A stretch of DNA of 64,000 nucleotides from Picochlorum sp. 'celeri' (Eukaryota; Chlorophyta; Trebouxiophyceae): positions 558,001 through 622,000 of the forward strand of contig JAACMV010000020.1 in NCBI GenBank assembly GCA_010909725.1, written 5' to 3'. The notes beneath the pieces were generated by a model. That model was not told the DNA's origin, did not search any database, and saw nothing but the letters and a program-made list of their open reading frames with translations. A program made the position numbers and the translations under genes. This document shows, one piece after another, positions 59,956-64,000 of this stretch; the first letter of the stretch is position 1, and every line of letters begins with the position of its first letter.

Positions 59956-62498
59956 TTATCCATCCGCCAATTTCGTCAATAGTCTAGATTTTAATCCTCG
60001 ACTTATATAAATGACGTCATCGACGCTGGGATAGCTATCAAATCCTCCTCGCCTTGTCACAACGTCTGATGGGCAGAAACTTGGTTTCACACTGCTGGAG
60101 CCAATGCTTTGCACCCAAGGAGATAGAGGATATCCCACAAATAATTGCTTCTGCGCTGTTCTCGAAATATTTTGGTACCTTGTCATCTTCTCTAGTGTAC
60201 ACAGAACTGTATGAGTGTCTGATAAGAGTGATTCTGTGGTCAGCCCTTCAAATATAGGATGGGTCATGAATCCTCTCAGCAAGGTGAGGCATTCCTGAAC
60301 AACCCGTAGCCGTTTTAGATGGGATTTTTGCTCAGCATAGTCAAAACCATCTGGTAATGCAGGTTCAATAAGCATCATGTGCATTCCCGGTTCTGTGCCG
60401 AGAGAACCTGATGCCCTATTTGCAGCATCTATGAGTTGCAGAGGTAATGATTTGGCAACAATGGTAGATGCATGCTCCTCTCCCACAAGGTCTGTCACAT
60501 CTAGATTATGGAAATGTGACTCTTCTATGACACTTCGTAAAATCGCGTCTGCATGTCGCTCGAGAAGGCTGGCGAAGAAGGACAGACACAGACGGATTGT
60601 GTCCCAGCAATGTTGGGATTCATCAGCCAAACAGAGGCACACACTTTGAACCAGTCTGTGTGACCACGCGCTCTCGCGAAACTCGATATCAGCATTCTCC
60701 AACTTTTTCTGTACGATGCTGTGCCGGCGATGCGCTCGCGGCCGGAGCCTGGAAGGTGTCCTGTATTGGTTGTTTGCAAGCTGCTTTGAAGGAGACACGT
60801 TCAATTCTAAAGAGGCACTGCATTCCATGCTTGAAAGCACATCTTTGCTCTCCACCATGTTTAAAATTATCTGAATAAGCTTATTCCTGTGCGCAGGAAA
60901 CTTCATCAGAATCATCTGAAACGATTTTGACTGAAGAACTGGGACAAACATGGATGTCAACATGTCTGAATGCATCGAGGTGTTGAGCAACAGGAACTGA
61001 ATAATCTTCTCCAGAGCGTGGTACGCCAACGTAGTATTCATCGGGGACAAAATCTTCAACAGATGTACAATGGCGGTTGTTATGCTTTTCTTCGTCGATT
61101 GAATCATCTCATTCGGATCCCCAGACTCTTGGGCAAATTCCTCCAGTTTGTCTCTAATGCCCCCATCCACAACAAATTCGTTCAATATCGAAAACAGCGC
61201 ATCTACAAACTTGAGGAAACTTTCAATATCTTCCTCACGAGTGATGTAGTTCCCCACAACACTCTTGGCATCTGTGTGTACCACATGCACCATTGTTGAT
61301 AGCAATAATATAGACACATCATTCAAGTTTGGTCTATTATTTCCTAGCTCTCGTTCTAAATTACCCAATACAGTTATTTGTACATCATCAAACTGCATGC
61401 CAAATCGTTCCCTGACCAACTTGTACTCCTTGATGCAGTCTACATCTTTTCCATGCCCAGCAAGCCTTTCTGTCAATGAAAGTTGAGACCCTGTGTGTGG
61501 TGCCATCATGACAGGTACAATGCATGGTATACTAGCATCCTCCACCGAATTACTCTTCTCAAATGTGGGCGTCGTAGGCTGCTCGAGTACCAATGGGGAA
61601 TTATCCCTAACACCACTTGATGGAGAATTCACCACTTTTCTAGCAACACCTCTCACCTGCAGTGCATTCCCCTCCACATCTGGTACTCCTGCAGCAGTCT
61701 TTAAAGGATCGATGTGCATCCTACTCACCCCACGATCATCTATTTGCATATTTGTTGCTTTGCTAGACTGCCGCCGCAGCTCATCAATCTGCACCGAAGA
61801 AGAAAATCGATTCAGGCAAAAAACAAGACTAAAAACAAAAGGAAAAGGGCCCACAACAGTATCCAAAAAGCATACCTCTTGTTGCTTGAACATCAGCTGA
61901 CGTTTGTAATTATTCACCTGACGCTGTAATTCAGACAACTGAGCTTGCTGTGGCATCATGATGACATCCCTCTGCTCAGCATGTCCACTCTCCAAAACGG
62001 GAGCATTCACAGTCTGATGATGCTGTATTCCATTCCCTGTCGTTATTGCGACTACTGCTGCATTTATGGTACCATCCATCCGCCTCCCTTGAACGCTCGC
62101 TGTATCCAAGCTGCCAACACCAGCCTTCCTCTGTGCTGCAATCCTGGAAAACTTGCTCACAGCATTCCACTGCAGCCCACCCTGAGAGCCCCCAGGCTGC
62201 TCCATCTGAACCTTCAAAGCCTCTGTCTTTTCCACGCCAGTCTGAGGTACACCATGGCCAGCATTCTCTACCGTCGTATGCCGTGGGCTCCCCTGAGAAG
62301 GAGACAAGGTACCCTGGTGCTGACTCTGTGATTCACAGTTTGGTGCAATGTAAGGCATATGAAGAGTATATAAAAGCATAAAACACACACATCCTGCCGT
62401 ACCGCATCCTTTCTCGCCTTGTATTGTTCAACAACCTTGTCAATGGTAGAAAAGAATTCCTCGTCAAAATCTTCAAAGTCTTCGTCATCCATATCCAT
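59956..62498 (-). CDS. ATRIP-like checkpoint partner (tentative)
   Basis: Three exons: 62403-62498, 61876-62325 and 59956-61788 (both introns phase 0; donors GTACGG and GTATGC), about 792 residues. The second intron (61789-61875) is 87 nt with no in-frame stop, so its retention would add 29 residues. The N-terminus is strongly acidic (MDMDDEDFEDFDEEFFS), like the RPA-binding motif of ATRIP. A short coiled coil follows (QLSELQRQVNNYKRQLMFKQ, continuing EIDELRRQ across the junction). After a polar linker, the C-terminal 480 residues are helical. Length and layout match ATRIP, which brings ATR kinase to RPA-coated DNA. No single motif is decisive. MCM6 lies just upstream, divergent. Confidence 0.6.
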
Positions 62499-62902
62499 CT
62501 CTCCCTTCTAGTGGACACTCAACAGTATTCCATTAAATGTAATTTATGAAAGAAAAGATGCAGCAACGCAATTGAGAACCCCTGTATTGCTTGGTTGGTT
62601 CCAGCCTTGAGAGTCAAAAAGTTCTGTATATAAATCATTAAAAAAGGCGCGACATCTACATTTGAATTTGTGACTTCGCCATCGGGCATGATCCTATTTT
62701 GTCCGTGCCGTCTTCCATCAAATAGTTCAATTGAATATAATTTTACAGTTATTGGAAGAGAGTGCGCACGCAGTCTCTTGCTAGTAAAGAAGAGAAAGAA
62801 CACGAAGAAGAAGTCGATTGAAAATTTGAACTTTTTTCCTTGTTCACGGATACGCACTAGGTTTTTGACACCACTTGTTGCGTCAGATATCCATTTATCA
62901 AA
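62499..62902. other. Intergenic, shared promoter of ATRIP-like and MCM6
   Basis: 404 bases between divergent genes. Only shadow frames occur. The two genes, if both are DNA-replication factors, could be co-regulated from here; no E2F-type site (TTTSSCGC) is obvious. Confidence 0.45.
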
Positions 62903-64000
62903 ATGGAATTTGGAAGTCAGGCTGCGCAGCATGATGCTGCGTTTAGCAATATCAGTGCAACGCCTGAAGCGTGCGAGCAGCGCCAGGCGCTGTTTCTTAG
63001 GTTTTTGAACGAATTTCAGGGTCAGGTGGAGAATGCTGATCCAGTGAGTAGTCAGGCGAGTGGAACACCGGCTGGGTCTCAGATTGGCGGTCTGATATAT
63101 GTGGATCAGTTGACGACGATGAAGGAGAGGGAGATTGAGACCCTGTATGTGAACTATGGGCATCTGGTTGAATTCAATGCGGTACGTGATATTCTTGCGT
63201 GGATCTTGGGCTCACTGTGTGTGTTTCTTATATGTATCTTTTTTCATCATGTGTAGAATTTAGCGGCAGATATTTCTGATGCGTATTACAGAATGGAGCC
63301 ATACCTGAGATCCGCAGTCAAGGAATTTGTGAGGGAGCATTTGGGAGGATTTGCAGACAAAGAGGATGGATCGGAGAAGGAGTTTTGGATTTCATTCTTC
63401 AACTTGGGGCATAATGAGAAATTGAGGTCACTGAGGTCTGATAAAATTGGTAGCTTGTCTCAGTTTGTGGGGACTGTGACGAGGACAACAGAGGTTCGTC
63501 CAGAGTTGTTTATCGGTGCATTCAGGTGTATTGAATGCATGCATGTTGTTCGTGGTGTTCAGCAGCAATTCAAGCATACGACACCAACGATATGTCCGAA
63601 TGAGCAATGTGGAAATACAAACAAATGGACTCCGGTTGTTGAGGAGTCTACATTTGTTGATTGGCAAAAGGTCAAGGTGCAAGAAAACCCAGATGAGGTG
63701 CCTGCTGGAAGTCTTCCAAGAACTATCGACGTTATTTTGAGGAATTCTCAAGTCGAAAGTGTCCGTCCAGGTGACAAGGCTGTCTTCTCCGGATCTCTTG
63801 TTGTGGTACCAGATGTAGCAGCCTTGACAGCACCAGGAGAGAGGCTCCAGACCAAGTTGTCTGTAGATCGTGGGTCTGGAGGCGAGGGTGTTACTGGTCT
63901 TGTCAATGGTCCAGCTCGAACTGGTGTGAGAGAATTGACATACAAGCTGGCATTCGTTTCGTGTGGGACACAGAGCCTTGATACCCAGGATGGCATGATC
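62903..64000 (+). CDS. MCM6: MCM6 replicative helicase subunit, 5' part
   Basis: Two exons inside the window, 62903-63181 and 63257 to beyond 64000 (phase 0, donor GTACGT, acceptor TGTAG). About 341 residues are visible. MCM6 is one of six subunits of the MCM2-7 helicase. The N-terminal part has RFLNEF and LAADISDAYYRMEPYLRSAV. The zinc-binding domain is CIECMHVVRGVQQQF followed by CPNEQCGN. The OB-fold segment LPRTIDVILRNSQVESVRPG, then DKAVFSGSLVVVPDV, is typical of MCM6. The AAA+ core lies outside the window. The gene runs off the right edge. Confidence 0.96.

Noticed and set aside
62519..63163. 214-codon minus-strand open frame
   Set aside because: Antisense to MCM6 exon 1 and the shared promoter; no recognisable domain.
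1..64000. Bacterial or organellar origin of the window
   Set aside because: Spliceosomal introns, SIN3, SEC23, MCM6, CDH1 and eL19 show nuclear eukaryotic DNA; no operon with ribosome-binding sites and no CRISPR-like array were seen.

Overview
The window is nuclear DNA of a unicellular green alga, most likely a prasinophyte-type chlorophyte. It carries a two-LOV phototropin, a plant-type L-galactono-1,4-lactone dehydrogenase, an alpha-glucan water dikinase with two starch-binding modules, a plastid YbaB/STIC2-like protein, a DnaJ-ferredoxin fusion and a chalcone-isomerase-like protein. These sit beside pan-eukaryotic genes: SIN3, SEC23, CDH1, MCM6, calmodulin, eL19, JMJD6 and OTU1. The genome is compact. 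Many genes are one exon, introns are short (48 to about 300 nt), convergent genes nearly touch or overlap, and TGTAA follows many stop codons as in chlorophyte 3' ends. Most donors read GTRYGT rather than GTRAGT. The species cannot be named from this sequence alone.

Layout. 0-9 kb: FtsH 3' end, plastid YbaB protein, JMJD6, CDH1, a degenerate sirtuin, a plastid atypical SDR and phototropin. 9-10.8 kb: a decayed, 5'-truncated LINE on the minus strand. 10.9-20 kb: an unrecognised phosphoprotein-like gene with a PP1-type RVTF motif, an FAD amine oxidase, a Cys-rich membrane protein, calmodulin and SIN3. 20.5-30.2 kb: SEC23, a type I membrane protein, a UNE2-like MFS transporter, a threonine/serine dehydratase and GLDH. 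30.4-33.5 kb: a tandem pair of GT90 glycosyltransferases. 33.8-38.2 kb: OTU1, CHI-like protein, DnaJ-ferredoxin and a small secreted protein.

39.6-47.6 kb is the most interesting stretch. Three consecutive plus-strand genes encode a degenerate bacterial sigma54-activator-type AAA+ domain fused to a membrane polyferredoxin (NapH/CcoG type), a secreted tandem EfeO/M75 imelysin-like protein, and a ferric-reductase/NADPH-oxidase-family oxidoreductase. This looks like an iron-acquisition and redox locus.

47.8-64 kb: eL19, a secreted clan-A glycosidase with accessory domains, a divergently transcribed PL14-like polysaccharide lyase, an unrecognised plastid-like protein, GWD, a GalT/HIT-family nucleotidyltransferase, an ATRIP-like protein and the 5' part of MCM6. 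Spliced models below were built by eye from splice sites, phase and protein continuity. Start codons without conserved N-termini are provisional. I saw no tRNA, rRNA or CRISPR array.
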